DNA from: Actinomycetales bacterium
GTDB lineage: Bacteria > Actinomycetota > Actinomycetes > Actinomycetales > BWSM-131
NCBI GenBank assembly: GCA_030149025.1
Contig: JASBSH010000335.1
Span: 1-5,771 of the forward strand
Direction: 5' to 3'
Length of the DNA stretch: 5,771 nt
Shown: positions 5,012 to 5,771 of the stretch, piece after piece
Layout of the letters: each line of letters begins with the position of its first letter
Position numbering within the stretch: position 1 is the stretch's first letter
Notes under the pieces: generated by a model
The model's database searches: none
Told to the model about the DNA's origin: nothing
The model's input: the letters and a program-made list of their open reading frames with translations, nothing else
Position numbers and translations under genes: made by a program

Positions 5012-5771
5012 ATGGGACGGCGCAGCAACCGGGTGATCACGAAGGTCCTGATCGCGAACCGCGGCGAGATCGCCGTCCGGATCGCTCGTGCCTGCGCCGA
5101 CTCCGGCATCGGCTCGGTCGCCGTCTACGCGGATCCTGACCGGGACGCCGTCCACGTCAAGGTCGCCGACGAGGCCTACGCGCTGGGCGGCTACACCGCG
5201 TCCGACTCCTACCTCGTCGTCGAGAAGCTCATCGACATCGCCAAGCAGTCCGGGGCCGACGCGGTGCACCCCGGCTACGGCTTCCTCGCCGAGAACGCCG
5301 GCTTCGCCCAGGCCGTGATCGACGCGGGGCTCGTCTGGATCGGCCCGCCCCCGTCGGCCATCGACGCCCTGGGCGACAAGGTGAAGGCACGCCACATCGC
5401 CGAGCACGCAGGCGCACCGCTGGTGGCCGGCACGCCCGACCCCGTGTCCGGCGCCGAGCAGGTCGTCGCCTTCGCAGAGGAGTACGGCCTGCCCATCGCC
5501 ATCAAGGCCGCTTACGGCGGCGGCGGCCGCGGCCTGAAAGTCGTGCGCGAGCGCGACGAGATCGAGCACGCGTACGAGTCGGCGGTCCGTGAGGCCGTGG
5601 CCGCGTTCGGCCGCGGCGAGTGCTTCGTCGAGAAGTACCTCGACCGGCCCCGGCACGTCGAAACCCAGTGCCTCGCGGACTCACACGGCAACGTCGTGGT
5701 CGTGTCCACCCGTGACTGCTCCCTGCAGCGGCGGCACCAGAAGCTCGTCGAGGAGGCTCCGGCACCGTTCC
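5012..5771 (+). CDS. Acyl-CoA carboxylase alpha subunit (biotin carboxylase), N-terminal part
   Basis: The first 253 residues of a biotin carboxylase-type subunit; the gene continues past the right edge. It carboxylates biotin with ATP and bicarbonate and hands the carboxyl group to a beta subunit, presumably the one encoded at 1440-3002. Visible parts are KVLIANRGEIAVRIARAC (11-28), HPGYGFLAENAGFAQA (86-101), WIGPPPSAIDALGDK (109-123), ATP-grasp PIAIKAAYGGGGRGLKVV (161-178) with K165 and the glycine loop 169-172, then EKYLDRPRHVETQ (207-219) and RDCSLQRRHQKLVEEAPAP (234-252). It is very close to actinobacterial AccA-type subunits such as M. tuberculosis AccA3 and Streptomyces AccA. Those usually carry a C-terminal biotin carrier domain, which cannot be seen here. 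The start at 5012 gives a leader of ordinary length and has GAGG 5 nt upstream; ATG 4946 is the alternative. The gene sits downstream of MerR and opposite to the beta-subunit gene. Confidence 0.93.
   Translation, partial: MGRRSNRVITKVLIANRGEIAVRIARACADSGIGSVAVYADPDRDAVHVKVADEAYALGGYTASDSYLVVEKLIDIAKQSGADAVHPGYGFLAENAGFAQAVIDAGLVWIGPPPSAIDALGDKVKARHIAEHAGAPLVAGTPDPVSGAEQVVAFAEEYGLPIAIKAAYGGGGRGLKVVRERDEIEHAYESAVREAVAAFGRGECFVEKYLDRPRHVETQCLADSHGNVVVVSTRDCSLQRRHQKLVEEAPAPF

Noticed and set aside
4517..5656. Minus-strand open frame of 379 codons opposite the MerR and carboxylase alpha genes
   Set aside because: It is the antisense shadow of two well-supported genes and crosses their intergenic region.

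Overview
The window comes from a high-GC actinobacterium. Third codon positions are almost all G or C, GTG starts are used, and the proteins resemble those of Mycobacterium, Streptomyces and Pseudonocardia/Geodermatophilus-type organisms. The exact genus cannot be read from the sequence.

Left part (1-1439). The 3' end of a PhoX-type (DUF839) alkaline phosphatase gene on the + strand converges on a minus-strand gene for a small membrane-anchored protein of unknown function. A strong hairpin at 621-663 lies across the convergence point and includes the last codons of the minus gene. A second, longer inverted repeat (1372-1422) lies behind the end of the carboxylase gene that follows.

Right part (1440-5771). 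This is an acyl-CoA catabolic locus. Two minus-strand genes, transcribed in the order acyl-CoA dehydrogenase (ending at 3169) then acyl-CoA carboxylase beta/carboxyltransferase subunit (1440-3002), are separated by 166 bp. That gap holds three direct repeats at an exact 39-bp period plus a fourth inverted copy. Divergent from the dehydrogenase is a small MerR-family regulator of the LiuR type (4437-4835). The space between their start codons contains a 16-bp perfect palindrome, extended to 20 of 22 matching positions, which is very likely its operator. Downstream of the regulator, on the + strand, begins a biotin carboxylase/acyl-CoA carboxylase alpha subunit that runs off the right edge.

Taken together, the regulator, dehydrogenase and two carboxylase subunits look like a pathway in which an acyl-CoA is oxidised to an enoyl-CoA and then carboxylated, as in leucine/isovalerate-type or related branched or short-chain acyl-CoA breakdown. 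The gene content resembles the M. tuberculosis fadE13-accD2-accA2 cluster, with the alpha subunit here on the other side of a divergent regulator. The substrate cannot be fixed from the sequence. The dehydrogenase has its catalytic Glu in the usual short/medium-chain position, not the isovaleryl-CoA dehydrogenase position. The carboxyltransferase has Tyr at the position known to influence acyl-CoA choice in the PccB/AccB family.

The most notable features beyond ordinary gene calls are the LiuR-like operator with promoter elements on both strands, the 39-bp repeat cluster just upstream of the carboxylase ribosome binding site, and the two large hairpins. No mobile element, RNA gene or CRISPR array was seen.
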